A DNA stretch of 64,000 nucleotides, taken from assembly GCA_963737075.1 (NCBI GenBank), contig CAVTRI010000001.1, forward strand, positions 310,001 through 374,000, in the 5' to 3' direction. Positions 28,151-38,192 of the stretch are shown here, piece by piece (position 1 is the first letter of the stretch; every line of letters begins with the position of its first letter). The position numbers and the translations under genes were made by a program. The DNA is from CAVTRI01 sp963737075. GTDB taxonomy: Bacteria > Actinomycetota > Acidimicrobiia > Acidimicrobiales > Palsa-688. Below the pieces are notes generated by a model that did not search any database, was not told the origin of the DNA, and was given only the letters and a program-made list of their open reading frames with translations.

Positions 28151-30613
28151 TTACTCCAGGGCCTCGGCCGCGTAGAGATCTCCGATCCGATCGTCGCTGT
28201 AGCCGAGGATGCCCGATAGGACCGTGTAGGTGTCGCCGCCCAGCGCGGAGATGCGCCCTTGGACGGATCCTGGTGTTCGAGAAAGCTTGAACCGCGGTCC
28301 TTCCACGTGGACGACTCCGTGGACCTCGTGATCAACCTCGACGAAGTGTCCTCGATGGATGAGCTGCGGGTCGGCGAAGCACTCCGGGCTGCTCTGGACG
28401 GCATGGGCGGCGATGCCCTCGCTCTGGAGCCGTTCGGCTGCCTCGGAGGCGCCGTAACGGGTTGTCCATTTGCTCAGCTCGGCGTCGAGCGCATCGGTGC
28501 TTGCCAACCGGCAGGCCGCCGGTGTCAAGCCGGGGTCACCGGCGAGATAGGGACGCGCGAGCACGTTGCATAGGGCTTTCCAGTGCTCGTCGGACGGGCA
28601 GGCGACAGCGATCCACTCGTCGTGACCTGCAGAGGGGTACACACCATGGGGCGCCATGTCCGCATCCCGATTGCCCTGCCGCCCCAATCTTGTCCCCCCG
28701 ACGGCATGGCTGACAATGGCCGGTCCGAGGAAGTGCATGGAAGCTTCGGCTTGGGAGAGGTCGATGTACTGTCCCTCGCCGGTACGGTCGCGGTGGTCCA
28801 AGGCGGCGAGGAGCGCCGCCAAACCGTATCGAGGCGACACGTAATCGGAGTAGGCACCGAAGGGACCAGCCGGACCTCGATCCGGCCAACCGGCCAGGTC
28901 GTAAAAGCCGGCGATGGCGGCACCGAGGTTGCCAAATCCGGCGTACTCGGATAACGGGCCGCTCTGGCCCATCAGGCAACTGGACAACATCACCACGGAA
29001 GGGTTGATCTGACGCAAGGTTTCATAGTCGAGGCTCCATGCGCGCATGACCCGAGGTGAAAAGGACTCCGTAACCACGTCGGCCCACCGGACCAGGTCGT
29101 GGATCACCTCGCGGGCTTCGGGTCTTGCCACGTTGACGGCGCAGTTCAACTTGCCGGCGTTCATGTTGAAGAAAAGCCCGGATCGCTCGGGCTCCGGGAT
29201 GTCGTCGAGGAATGGGGATATCGTGCGGGCCGTCTCCGTCCGTGTGGCTGACTCGATACGCACCACGGTGGCGCCATAGTCAGCCAGCACGCGGGTTATG
29301 GCAGGGCCGGCCATCACCCACATCAGGTCGAGCACCTTGAGGCCGGCCAACGTTGGCTGGGTCGTGCCACCCGTGCCGACCCTGGCCGGCAGCTGCCTGG
29401 CTCCTTCGCCGAGGACGGATTCCGTGTGCTCTCCCAACCGCGGCGGCCGGCCGACGCGGGACAGCGGGGTGGCCGAAAGGAGTGCCATGGGGCCTGGGGC
29501 CCGGATCGGCTGGCTCGACAACGAAGGGTCTTCGACGAAATCCCAGTACTCCCGAGCAGCCAGTTGCTCACTGGCGGCGAGATCGTCCAGCGTGCTCACT
29601 GGGGCTATGAGCAGGCGGCGCTGGAGAGCGGCATCGAGCAGTTCGCCTTTGGTCTTCGTGAGGGTGAACCTCTCGACGACCTGCTTGACACGCTCGTACT
29701 CGTCGATCGGCTCCTCCCCGGTCAGCAGCAACATTCCATAGCTGATCCAGTCCTTGTCGCACGTGGCCTCGTCACACCCGCCTTCCTGGTGGATCCACTC
29801 CATGAAACGGTGCGTGAACGGCCCGATCGCGGCGCCAAATAGGAACGTGATGGCGACATGGCCGTCGCGACAGGGCCACACCAGTTGGACCTCGAGGTCA
29901 CCGAGATGAATGCCCCCGGCGGTGCGCGTGGGAACGGTCGAGCGAAGCGGGGTGGACAGGACCGTCGACTGCGTCGCCTGTAGGCAGGACTGCTGGGCCG
30001 ACACGTCGACATGCTGGCCGACCCCGGACGAGCGGCGCTCGTGGAGCGCCAGCAGGGCGCCGGTAGCGGCGTCCGCCGCGGCGTGGAGAAACGCCTGAGG
30101 AACGCTCACCCGCACTGGCGGGCGGTCGTCGTCGCCGGTGAGGTGCAGCGCCATCGACGACGCCCACACGGTCAGTTCGGTCGCCGACCACCTCGACTTC
30201 GGACCGTCCTGGCCGAACGGGGTGATCGACACGTACACCAGCGCAGGATTGACCGCTGCGAGATCGTCGAACCCCAGCCCGAGTGCATCCAGCTCACCCG
30301 GCGATCCGGATTCGATCAACACGTCTGCGCCTGCTGCCAATGTGCGCAGCTCGTCCCGTCCGGGCACCGACGCCAAGTCCAACACCACCGACTTCTTGCC
30401 CCGGTTGTAAGACCAGTGGCTGAGGGACTGGCGCGTGTCCTCGAGAGTCGAAGACCACGGTCCGACCACCCGGGAGTGACAGCCACCAGGGGGCTCGATG
30501 AGGATGACCTCCGCCCCCAGGCCGGCGAGCAGCGCTCCCGCCAACTGTCCCCGCTCGTCAGAGATATCCAGGACGCGATATACGGTGAGCGGCCCGGCGC
30601 TGTCAACGACCAT
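28151..30613 (-). CDS. Second tandem-domain CaiB/BaiF-type CoA transferase
   Basis: A protein of 820 residues, again two class III CoA-transferase modules: about 8-375 and about 415-820 (VLDLMWVMAGPAITRVLADYGA). In the second module the aspartate position is occupied (SDYVSPRYGLAALLAAL); in the first it is replaced (QAFLHAAADAATGALLAL), so only the C-terminal half looks catalytic. Same architecture as the enzyme at 24384-26744 but clearly divergent in sequence. It starts the three-gene leftward operon with the kinase-like and DUF6285 genes. Confidence 0.85.
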   Translation of the reverse strand: MVVDSAGPLTVYRVLDISDERGQLAGALLAGLGAEVILIEPPGGCHSRVVGPWSSTLEDTRQSLSHWSYNRGKKSVVLDLASVPGRDELRTLAAGADVLIESGSPGELDALGLGFDDLAAVNPALVYVSITPFGQDGPKSRWSATELTVWASSMALHLTGDDDRPPVRVSVPQAFLHAAADAATGALLALHERRSSGVGQHVDVSAQQSCLQATQSTVLSTPLRSTVPTRTAGGIHLGDLEVQLVWPCRDGHVAITFLFGAAIGPFTHRFMEWIHQEGGCDEATCDKDWISYGMLLLTGEEPIDEYERVKQVVERFTLTKTKGELLDAALQRRLLIAPVSTLDDLAASEQLAAREYWDFVEDPSLSSQPIRAPGPMALLSATPLSRVGRPPRLGEHTESVLGEGARQLPARVGTGGTTQPTLAGLKVLDLMWVMAGPAITRVLADYGATVVRIESATRTETARTISPFLDDIPEPERSGLFFNMNAGKLNCAVNVARPEAREVIHDLVRWADVVTESFSPRVMRAWSLDYETLRQINPSVVMLSSCLMGQSGPLSEYAGFGNLGAAIAGFYDLAGWPDRGPAGPFGAYSDYVSPRYGLAALLAALDHRDRTGEGQYIDLSQAEASMHFLGPAIVSHAVGGTRLGRQGNRDADMAPHGVYPSAGHDEWIAVACPSDEHWKALCNVLARPYLAGDPGLTPAACRLASTDALDAELSKWTTRYGASEAAERLQSEGIAAHAVQSSPECFADPQLIHRGHFVEVDHEVHGVVHVEGPRFKLSRTPGSVQGRISALGGDTYTVLSGILGYSDDRIGDLYAAEALE

Positions 30614-30633
30614 GTGTCCCCCCGGATGTTCGA

Positions 30634-31659
30634 TCAGATGCCGGCTGCAGTGCCGACGGGAACGCCATCGACAATCTGGTCGAGGTACTCGGAAAGGCCG
30701 GCGCCATCGAGCCCGTCGCAGTGCCAGCGCGTCATCCCCTCGGTGATCCGAGTCACCTTGCCCTCGCGACGGTTTCGCAACGGGATGTTGGACCAGACGT
30801 CGCCCGCGACCTGATACACGTGGTCATCAGTGGACACAACGGCTCGGTTTTTCGCCGGAAACCACTCCGTGTCGTAGTCGGAGCTCAATTCCACATCACG
30901 GATCGGCACCCACTGGTTGTTGCCGTAACGACGAACGTCGTACAGGAAGCCATTTACCCGCCGGCGTCCATCTTCGTTGCCAGAGATGGTGCAGGCGAAT
31001 CCGAGTTCGGCGCCCAGGTTTACGGTGAGCCACCGATACCACCAGATGTTCTGCCAGTAACGAGGCCCCCAAGAGTGGTCGCGTAAGCCGAGCCCATCAG
31101 AAATCACATACCGCTCGGTTCCAATGTCGACGGTTCCGGTGATCGCCATATGCTGCTCGGTGTGGCCCCGTGCGAACATCTTCTCGGGGTCGACGTCGGG
31201 CCTCTCCTCCCCCTCCTCCCACTCAGGTTCTCCGCCCCAGGGCGCGCCGACCGCGGTTAATCGCAGGTCGATGCGGCACGCCTCGTGCGTATTGTCCTTG
31301 AACGCCGCCGGCGGGTCGGCCATGTCCCGCGGCTGCTTCAGGACGCAGACCTTGCCTTCATAGGTGACTTTGTGCTCCACGTACGGCTCCATGACCTCAA
31401 ACTTGAGGCCTCCCGCGTCGTGAGCATCGTTGGTCTGGATGGGCGGCCGCTTGAACATGAAACCAACCCGCCCGTCCGGCAGGTAGAGGCAGACGGTGAG
31501 CTCGGCGTGGCCCTCGTTGACACGGTTGCCCATCCGGACCCAGCCGCCCATGGAGGCCGCCGGATCGAACCAGTTGTAGTACCGGCTCTCGTTGAAGTTG
31601 GAAGCCGACTCCAGCGCGTGCATGTAGTCGTCTTCTGGTCCCCTCCGCATGCGCACCAT
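30634..31659 (-). CDS. DUF7064/7065-like protein (hydroxyneurosporene synthase-like fold)
   Basis: About 341 residues from the ATG at 31659. Tryptophan-rich beta-strand blocks such as LRDHSWGPRYWQNIWWYRW and GFMFKRPPIQTND resemble the lipocalin-like DUF7064/DUF7065 proteins related to carotenoid 1,2-hydratase-type folds. No signal peptide is visible. It sits between the CoA-transferase operon and a divergent acyl-CoA dehydrogenase, so it probably acts on the same hydrophobic substrate, but the reaction is unknown. No clear ribosome binding site. Confidence 0.65.
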   Translation of the reverse strand: MVRMRRGPEDDYMHALESASNFNESRYYNWFDPAASMGGWVRMGNRVNEGHAELTVCLYLPDGRVGFMFKRPPIQTNDAHDAGGLKFEVMEPYVEHKVTYEGKVCVLKQPRDMADPPAAFKDNTHEACRIDLRLTAVGAPWGGEPEWEEGEERPDVDPEKMFARGHTEQHMAITGTVDIGTERYVISDGLGLRDHSWGPRYWQNIWWYRWLTVNLGAELGFACTISGNEDGRRRVNGFLYDVRRYGNNQWVPIRDVELSSDYDTEWFPAKNRAVVSTDDHVYQVAGDVWSNIPLRNRREGKVTRITEGMTRWHCDGLDGAGLSEYLDQIVDGVPVGTAAGI

Positions 31660-31876
31660 TTGCGTGAGTGTAGTGCAGGCTCGTTCAGGCTGAGAGGGTC
31701 GACACCTCACTGGCCCCGGGCCTTGACCCCTGCTCCTGATCGAACGTTCAGTTGCGCCTACACTGTCACCAGCAGCAAGGAGCGACCGACCGCCTGGACG
31801 ATGTACCGTTCGACCTGGGTCGCCCCACGCCCAGGTGACAGCCACCCGCCACGCGAAGTCAGGAGCCTCCGCCCTC

Positions 31877-34033
31877 ATGTCGATAGCTATATCCGAGGAC
31901 CACCGAGCCCTGGCCGTCACGGTCAGGGACTTCCTTGCCAAAAACGGCGCTGTCAGGGCTGCCCGCGACCTGCTGGAGGCCGAGAAGGAGGCCCTCCCGG
32001 AGTTCTGGGGAGATCTGGCCGCGCTCGGTTGGCTCGGCATTCACTTGCCCGAGCGTTTCGGCGGTTCGGGGTACGGGTTGCCGGAGCTCGTCGTGGTCGT
32101 CGAGGAGATGGGCAGGGCCGTCACACCGGGGCCGTTCGTGCCGACGGTCATGGCCTCCGCGGTCCTGGCCCATGCGGCCGGCGCCGAGCTCCAAGAGCGG
32201 CTGCTGCCGGCCCTGGCGGGCGGAGACCTGGTGGCCGCCACCGCCCTGTACGGCGACCTCGCTCACCGCGAGGGGACGGTTTCGGGGTCGGTCGACGCCG
32301 CCCACGGTGCGTCGCTCGCGGATGTGCTGGTCCTGCCGGCCGGTGACGACGTGGTGGTCGTGGATGCACGGCAGGCGAGCGTGGGAGTGCACACGCCGAA
32401 AAACATCGACGCCGCCCGTCGGTCGTCCCGCCTGAGACTCGACGGGGCGCAGTGCGATGTCGTACCGGGCGGCCGTCGATGCCTGCTGGATCTGGGCCGG
32501 CTGCTGCTCGCCGCCGAGGCGACCGGCGTGGCCCGACAGTGCACCGAGCTGGCGGCCGATTATGCCAGGGAACGCCACCAGTTCGGCCGTCCCATCGCCA
32601 TGTTCCAGGCCGTCAAGCACCACTGCGCCAACATGCTGGTCGAGGCCGAGCTGGCCACCGCGGCCGTGTGGGAGGCGGCCCGTCTGGCCGACGATGGTGG
32701 TCCGCAGCTGTCCTACGGTGCCGCCATGGCGGCCACCCTCGCGGCGGGAGCTGCAGTCACCGGCGCCAACCTCAATACCCAGGTTCACGGCGGCATCGGC
32801 TACACGTGGGAGCACGACACGCACCTGTACCTGCGCCGGGCGTCCGCCATCGCCAGTCTGATTGAACCCAAGAGGGCCGCCGAGGAGGTGACCGAGCTGG
32901 CCGGCCAGGGTGTGCGCCGCAGCAATGAGATGGAGCTTCCCCCCGAGGCCGAGCCAATGCGCGACACGGTCCGGTCGTTCGTGTCCACGATCCAGGCCAA
33001 GAGCCGCCAGGAGCAGCTGGAGGCCATGCTGGACGAAGGCTATGCGATGCCCCATTGGCCCCGTCCGTGGGGTCGGGAGGCGGGCGCGATCGAGCAGCTG
33101 GTTATCGAGGAGGAGTTCACGCAGGCCGGCGTCCAACGACCCGCCTATGGGATCACCGGCTGGGTGATTCTGACGCTCATCCAGTACGCCACCGAAGACC
33201 AGATCGCCCGATGGGTGCGACCCGCCCTGCACCAGGATGTCATCTGGTGTCAGCTGTTCAGCGAGCCCGATGCCGGCTCCGACGCGGCTGGCATCAAGTC
33301 GCGCGGCAAACGGGTGGAGGGCGGCTGGGTGGTCAACGGCCAAAAGGTGTGGACCAGCGGCGCGCACGTCGCCTCCCTGGGTCTGGCCACGGTGCGTACC
33401 GATCCCGACGCCCCCAAGCACAAGGGCATCACGATGATGGTCATCGACATGCACGCCCCCGGGGTCACTGTGCGGCCGCTCCGGCAGGTCACAGGAAACT
33501 CGGACTTCAACGAGGTGTTCTTCGACGACGTCTTCATCCCGGACGACGACGTCGTGGGCCCCGTCAACGGCGGCTGGACTGTGGCTCGGGCAACCCTCGG
33601 CAACGAGAGCGTCAGCATTGGAAGCGGTTCAGGGGGCAACCTCTTGCCGCTCAGGAAGATCCTCGAGGCGCTATCGGCGCATCCCGACCGGCTGGAGGGC
33701 GGAGCCGCCCGGGTTGGGCGGTACATCTCCCGCTCAGACGCCGTCGGCATTCTCAACCTGCGGAGCGCCTACCGGGCGGTGGCCGGGGGCGAGCCCGGAC
33801 CTGAAGGTGCCATGACGAAGCTGCTGCTGTCCGAAAACGGCCACGAGGCCGCTGCCATCCTGTCCGCTCTGGCCGGCCCCGAGGCCGCCTACCTGGAGGG
33901 GCGGGGCGAGCTGGCTGCGTTCCTCGTGCTCGCCAACAGGGGCATGTCGATCGCCGGAGGGACCTCAGAGATCAAGCGGAACCAGATAGGCGAACGACTG
34001 CTGGGACTACCCCGAGATCCGCTACTCAAATGA
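31877..34033 (+). CDS. Tandem (fused) acyl-CoA dehydrogenase
   Basis: About 718 residues from the ATG at 31877 (AGGAG at 31861). Two acyl-CoA dehydrogenase modules are fused: residues about 1-350, ending in the VHGGIGYTWEHDTHLYLRR block, and about 360-718, with FSEPDAGSDAAGIKSRG and a C-terminal GGTSEIKRNQIGERLLGLPR. Such fusions resemble heteromeric FadE pairs used for sterol side chains. FAD-dependent alpha,beta-desaturation of an acyl-CoA is the expected reaction. An 8-bp palindrome (GAACGTTC, 31742-31749) lies in the divergent promoter region. Confidence 0.9.
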   Translation: MSIAISEDHRALAVTVRDFLAKNGAVRAARDLLEAEKEALPEFWGDLAALGWLGIHLPERFGGSGYGLPELVVVVEEMGRAVTPGPFVPTVMASAVLAHAAGAELQERLLPALAGGDLVAATALYGDLAHREGTVSGSVDAAHGASLADVLVLPAGDDVVVVDARQASVGVHTPKNIDAARRSSRLRLDGAQCDVVPGGRRCLLDLGRLLLAAEATGVARQCTELAADYARERHQFGRPIAMFQAVKHHCANMLVEAELATAAVWEAARLADDGGPQLSYGAAMAATLAAGAAVTGANLNTQVHGGIGYTWEHDTHLYLRRASAIASLIEPKRAAEEVTELAGQGVRRSNEMELPPEAEPMRDTVRSFVSTIQAKSRQEQLEAMLDEGYAMPHWPRPWGREAGAIEQLVIEEEFTQAGVQRPAYGITGWVILTLIQYATEDQIARWVRPALHQDVIWCQLFSEPDAGSDAAGIKSRGKRVEGGWVVNGQKVWTSGAHVASLGLATVRTDPDAPKHKGITMMVIDMHAPGVTVRPLRQVTGNSDFNEVFFDDVFIPDDDVVGPVNGGWTVARATLGNESVSIGSGSGGNLLPLRKILEALSAHPDRLEGGAARVGRYISRSDAVGILNLRSAYRAVAGGEPGPEGAMTKLLLSENGHEAAAILSALAGPEAAYLEGRGELAAFLVLANRGMSIAGGTSEIKRNQIGERLLGLPRDPLLK

Positions 34034-34051
34034 GCTCCCGGCACGGGCCGT

Positions 34052-35335
34052 TCATTTCTTCGCGGTGACGGCTTCTTTGGTGACGCCTTTGGGTTTGTTC
34101 ATGAAGCCGAAGAGGTAGCCGGCGACCCGGCGCATTTGGAGTTCTTCGGTCCCTTCGGTGATGCGGTAGCGGCGGTGGTGGCGGTAGATGTGTTCGAAGG
34201 GCTTATGGCGGGAGTAGCCGAGGCCGCCGTGGACTTGCATGGCCCGGTCAGCGGCTTGGCAGCACAGCCGGTTGGACCAGTAGTTGCACATGGAGACTTT
34301 GTCGGAGGCGGCGAACTCGCCATAAGTGTCGATTTCCCAGGCGGTTTTGTGGATCAAGCAGCGAAGCATTTCGCATTGCGTTTGCAGTTCGACGAGAGGA
34401 AACTGGATGGCCTGGTTGGTGGCGAGGGCTTTGCCGAAGGGCCGGCGCTCCTGGGCGTAGCGGACGGACTCGTCGATGCAGTACTGGGCGGCGCCCAGGC
34501 TGGAGGCCGCCTGGCGGATGCGGTTTTCGTTGACGAAGCTCTGGAGGACCGACAGCGAGGTGCCTTCGCCGCCGAAGATGGTGCGGGCCGGCACCCGCAC
34601 GTTGGTCAGCGAGACGGTGGCGTGGTCGGTAGGCATGTTGAAGGTCCATAGAAATTCCTCGACCTTGAAGCCGGGGCTGTCGGTGGGGACGATGAAGGCA
34701 GTGATCCCCCGGGGTTCGCCTACTTCGCCGCTGGTGCGGGCGAAGATCAGGTCGTGGGTGGCCGCGTGCAGGCCGGTGTTGAAGGTCTTGTTGCCGTTGA
34801 TGACCCACTCATCGCCGTCGCGGTAGGCGGTCGTCTCCATGTAGGTGGCGTCCGTCCCGTGGTTGAGCTCCGTGATGCCGAACGCGAACCCGCCCCGCAG
34901 GTCGGCCATCTTGGGCAGCCACTCAGCCTTTTGCTCGTCGGTGCCGTATTTCGACATCAGCTGCAAGCCCAGACTGTTGCCGACCACGGTGTGCTCGGTT
35001 TGCAGGTCACAGTGCAGGCCCAGTCCCTTGCGGGCCAGGTGCTCGCGGATGATCGCCATCCCCAAGTTGCTGCCCCCCTGGCCGCCAAACTCTTTGGGCC
35101 ACGTGTAGCGGTAGATGCCGGCGGCGTCCGCGCGCCGGCGGGCCTCGGCCAAGAGCAGCTCCCACTGGCGGTTGGGAAGCCCCCCTCGCTCCCAGTCGGT
35201 GCGGGCGTCCTCCCGGCGATGATCGAAGAACCGAATATTGTCGTTTTCCCGTTCCAGCGGCTTGATCTCCTTCTCGATGAAGTCATCTACCCGGTCCACG
35301 AACTCCTGGATGTCCTTGGGGATCTCGAAGTCCAC
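34052..35335 (-). CDS. Acyl-CoA dehydrogenase
   Basis: A single-module FAD acyl-CoA dehydrogenase of 427 residues. Blocks visible are TWPKEFGGQGGSNLGMAII, FGITELNHGTDATYMETTA (FAD loop), ERRPFGKALATNQAIQFPL and MQVHGGLGYSRHKPFEHIYRHHRRYRITEG. It starts at GTG 35335 after GAAAGGGTGAAGA. It converges with the tandem dehydrogenase and is divergent from the second TetR gene 90 bp away, which probably controls it. It desaturates an unknown acyl-CoA. Confidence 0.92.
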   Translation of the reverse strand: MDFEIPKDIQEFVDRVDDFIEKEIKPLERENDNIRFFDHRREDARTDWERGGLPNRQWELLLAEARRRADAAGIYRYTWPKEFGGQGGSNLGMAIIREHLARKGLGLHCDLQTEHTVVGNSLGLQLMSKYGTDEQKAEWLPKMADLRGGFAFGITELNHGTDATYMETTAYRDGDEWVINGNKTFNTGLHAATHDLIFARTSGEVGEPRGITAFIVPTDSPGFKVEEFLWTFNMPTDHATVSLTNVRVPARTIFGGEGTSLSVLQSFVNENRIRQAASSLGAAQYCIDESVRYAQERRPFGKALATNQAIQFPLVELQTQCEMLRCLIHKTAWEIDTYGEFAASDKVSMCNYWSNRLCCQAADRAMQVHGGLGYSRHKPFEHIYRHHRRYRITEGTEELQMRRVAGYLFGFMNKPKGVTKEAVTAKK

Positions 35336-35425
35336 TCTTCACCCTTTCCGCAGCTGGTCGTTGCGATAGAAGGCCGTTTGGAGATCTTAGCGGTCGTTCG
35401 GTCCGTTCGCCTAGAGTGGAACGTG

Positions 35426-36061
35426 ATGAGCCGGGTACGTGCCGCTGCGGCCAGAGTCTCCGTTGCCAGCGAGCGGTGCGTGAAGCGTCCTGGGAAGGCT
35501 GCGATCCTCCGGGCTGCCATCGAGGTCATGGGAGAGCTCGGCTACGAAGGGGCGTCGATGCGAGACATGGCAGCGCGGGGAGGGGTGAGCGTGGCGGCGC
35601 TGTACCACCACTTCCCTTCGAAGCTTGAGCTGCTGCGTGAGTTCCTCGACGAGGCGTACGACGTCACGATCAGCCGCCTCCTTCGCAGGATGGCCGCGGC
35701 GGAGCAGTCGCCGCCGGCGCAGCTCGACGAATTCGTCGGGACGCTCATCGCCTCGTACCTCCACGACGACTTCGCCCGGCTGGCGGCCAACGTCGCTCTT
35801 CAGGAGTACACCCGTCTTCCGCCACGTGACCGCCGGAGCATCGACAGGAAACGCCTCCGGGTGCTCAAGCTGGTGACGGAGGTGCTCGAGGCTGGGATAG
35901 ACAGCGGCGATTTCGAAGTGTCGGAGCCTGAGGAGGCCGCGCGGGCGGTGCTGATCCTGGCCTCCTCGCTCGTCGAGCCTTTTGAGGAAATGGGACGCAG
36001 CATGGACGAGGTGATCAAGCTCTACCAGGGTTTCGCGAGGGGCATCGCGACGAGCGGCTAG
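35426..36061 (+). CDS. TetR family transcriptional regulator
   Basis: A protein of 211 residues from the ATG at 35426. The N-terminal helix-turn-helix reads AILRAAIEVMGELGYEGASMRDMAARGGVSVAALYHHFPSK within residues 20-65; the rest is helical. It is divergent from the acyl-CoA dehydrogenase, and the 90-bp gap contains a repeated TCGTTCGG/TCCGTTCG element (about 35393-35409) that could be its operator. Downstream genes are an amidohydrolase and an enoyl-CoA hydratase in the same direction. Confidence 0.9.
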   Translation: MSRVRAAAARVSVASERCVKRPGKAAILRAAIEVMGELGYEGASMRDMAARGGVSVAALYHHFPSKLELLREFLDEAYDVTISRLLRRMAAAEQSPPAQLDEFVGTLIASYLHDDFARLAANVALQEYTRLPPRDRRSIDRKRLRVLKLVTEVLEAGIDSGDFEVSEPEEAARAVLILASSLVEPFEEMGRSMDEVIKLYQGFARGIATSG

Positions 36062-36111
36062 ATACGGTGAGATCTGCGACGAGTGGTCAACGACGTTGAC
36101 GGGGAGGTTGG

Positions 36112-37308
36112 ATGTCCAAACCGATGCATGACACCCAGCGGCTGAGTTTCGAAGGTGGCGTCGACGCAGACGGCCACGTGCTCGAGCCGCCCGACCTGTG
36201 GGAGCAGTACATCGACCCCAAGCACCGCGAACGTACATTGCGCATCGTCCTCGATGAAAACGGCCTCGAGGAGCTCGAGATCGGCGGCCAGCGTTCAAAG
36301 ATGAGCGTCAAGGGTTTCCCGTCGACGCTCGGAGCCATGGGTGACCCAGATATCGCGAACATCGCCAAAGACCCGGCCCGGACGTACGTGAGCGAAGCGC
36401 CGTTCGGGAGCATGGACCCCAATGAGCGCCTCAAGGTGCTCGACGCCGAGGGCCTCGACGCCGCTGTCCTGTACACGACCATCGGCCTGCTGTGGGAGGC
36501 TGAGCTCGAGGACGCCGAGCTATCCCAGGCCTATACGACGGCGTACAACCGCTGGGTCTGCGAATTTTGCTCGGTAAGCCCGCGTCTCGTCCCGGCTGCG
36601 CACCTGTCGTTGACCGACCCGGCGGCGGCTGCGAAGGAGTTGGCCCGCGCGGTCGATGAAGGCGCTCGCGGGTGCTTCGTGGCGCCGTTCGTGCACGGGG
36701 GCAAGCCGATCGGCCACCCGGACCATGACGTTGTCTTCGCCGCCGCCCAGGACTTCGACGTTCCCTTTGCGATCCACCCGACCTTCCAGCCAGCGTGGTG
36801 CAGCGGGGAGCGCTTCAAACGTGACCACGCAAGGGAACTCCGTCTCTTGGCGTCCGTGACCGCAAGCGACGGGGTGCGGCACCAGCTGACGACCCTCTTC
36901 GACTACGGGGTCCTCGACCGGTTCCCTCGGCTCAAAGTCGTCGTGCTCGAGTCAGGCGGGGGGTGGGTCGGCTACTGGATGGACCGCATCGACGCGGTAT
37001 ACGCCCACACGTTCATCGGCAGCCGCGTGCCGCTGCAGCACAAGCCAAGCGAGTACTTCCGGGAGCGGGTGTGGGTGTCCTGCGATCCCGACGAACGCTC
37101 TATCCCCCCTCTCGCCGAGCGCTTCGGAAACCGGTTCATGTGGGCGAGCGACTTCCCGCATGCCGACCACACGCCTGACTACATCCCCGACCTCCAGGAG
37201 ATGGCAGCCTCGTTTCCCGAGGAGGGCCGGCGGGCACTGCTGGGTGACACCTGCCGCGCGCTCTACAAGATCGCCGACGACGCGAGGTGTTCCGGCTCCG
37301 ATGGCTGA
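36112..37308 (+). CDS. Amidohydrolase family 2 metal-dependent hydrolase/decarboxylase
   Basis: A TIM-barrel amidohydrolase of the ACMSD-like group, 398 residues. It opens with DADGHVLEPPDLW (metal-binding D-x-x-x-H variant), and has PFAIHPTFQPAW (metal His), VVVLESGGGWVGYWMDRID and the metal Asp in WASDFPHADHTPD. Members hydrolyse C-C or C-N bonds or decarboxylate aromatic acids. It is in an operon with the enoyl-CoA hydratase, overlapping by 8 bp, which suggests ring cleavage or a retro-Claisen-type step in the same pathway (inference). Confidence 0.88.
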   Translation: MSKPMHDTQRLSFEGGVDADGHVLEPPDLWEQYIDPKHRERTLRIVLDENGLEELEIGGQRSKMSVKGFPSTLGAMGDPDIANIAKDPARTYVSEAPFGSMDPNERLKVLDAEGLDAAVLYTTIGLLWEAELEDAELSQAYTTAYNRWVCEFCSVSPRLVPAAHLSLTDPAAAAKELARAVDEGARGCFVAPFVHGGKPIGHPDHDVVFAAAQDFDVPFAIHPTFQPAWCSGERFKRDHARELRLLASVTASDGVRHQLTTLFDYGVLDRFPRLKVVVLESGGGWVGYWMDRIDAVYAHTFIGSRVPLQHKPSEYFRERVWVSCDPDERSIPPLAERFGNRFMWASDFPHADHTPDYIPDLQEMAASFPEEGRRALLGDTCRALYKIADDARCSGSDG

Positions 37309-38107
37309 TTACAACGCATTCAACGGTCATGCGGTCGCGAGACAGGACGGTCACCTCCTGGTCGTCTCGCTCAATCGGCCGGAACGTCTCAACGCCATGG
37401 GAGCCGGTCTCCAGCAAGACCTCACGGCGATTTTCGAGGTAGCGCGGGATGATCGATCCGTCCGGGCCATCCTGCTTCGAGGAGAGGGGCGAGCGTTTTG
37501 CGCCGGTGGGGACGTCAAGGACTTCGACGAACGGGCGTCAGGACCGCAACGCCCCACGCGGGTCTATGACACGGTCCGCGGTTCGCGAATCATCGAGACC
37601 GTGCTGAGTGTTCCACAGCCGATCGTCGCTGCCGTCCAGGGCTATGCCATGGGGCTGGGCTCCACCTTGGCACTGCTGTGTGATGTCGTGGTTGCCGCCG
37701 ACGACGCCACGTTTGCGGATTCGCACGTAAACATCGGAATCGTCGCCGGTGATGGTGGCGCCGTGCTGTGGCCGTTGCTGCTTCCCTTCGGTGCGGCCAA
37801 GTGGTATCTGCTGACCGGTGACCGGATCAGCGGCGCCGAGGCGGCACGAATAGGCCTTATCTTGCGGTCCGTGCCCCCCGAGAAACTCTTGGAAGAGGCG
37901 ACGGCGGCTGCGCAGCGATTAGCCGATGGTGCCCCGCTCGCGGTCCAGGGCACCAAGGCCACCATCAACCGAATCTTGCAGGAACGCATCAAACTGCTTC
38001 TCGAGACCGGGCTTTTGTACGAGGGTGCGACCTATATGAGCGACGACCATCGCGAAGCCGCGGCGGCGTTCGTGGCGAAGCGATCGCCGACCTTCACCGG
38101 TCAGTAG
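37301..38107 (+). CDS. Enoyl-CoA hydratase/isomerase family protein
   Basis: About 268 residues from the ATG at 37301, overlapping the amidohydrolase stop. Crotonase fold with LNRPERLNAMGAGL, the oxyanion-hole segment GRAFCAGGDVKDF and the second oxyanion segment AAVQGYAMGLGSTLALLCD. The acid/base pair is not obvious: NIGIVAGDGGAVLWP shows Asp/Gly where many hydratases have Glu, so isomerase or hydrolase activity is also possible. It would work downstream of the acyl-CoA dehydrogenases. Confidence 0.9.
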   Translation: MADYNAFNGHAVARQDGHLLVVSLNRPERLNAMGAGLQQDLTAIFEVARDDRSVRAILLRGEGRAFCAGGDVKDFDERASGPQRPTRVYDTVRGSRIIETVLSVPQPIVAAVQGYAMGLGSTLALLCDVVVAADDATFADSHVNIGIVAGDGGAVLWPLLLPFGAAKWYLLTGDRISGAEAARIGLILRSVPPEKLLEEATAAAQRLADGAPLAVQGTKATINRILQERIKLLLETGLLYEGATYMSDDHREAAAAFVAKRSPTFTGQ

Positions 38108-38192
38108 CTCACTTCGCAACCGATTCTGGCGCCGTCATGACGAAGGGATCGAACAGGTCGGGGGCCGTGAGCTGTCGTCGGGTGAGCTTGTC

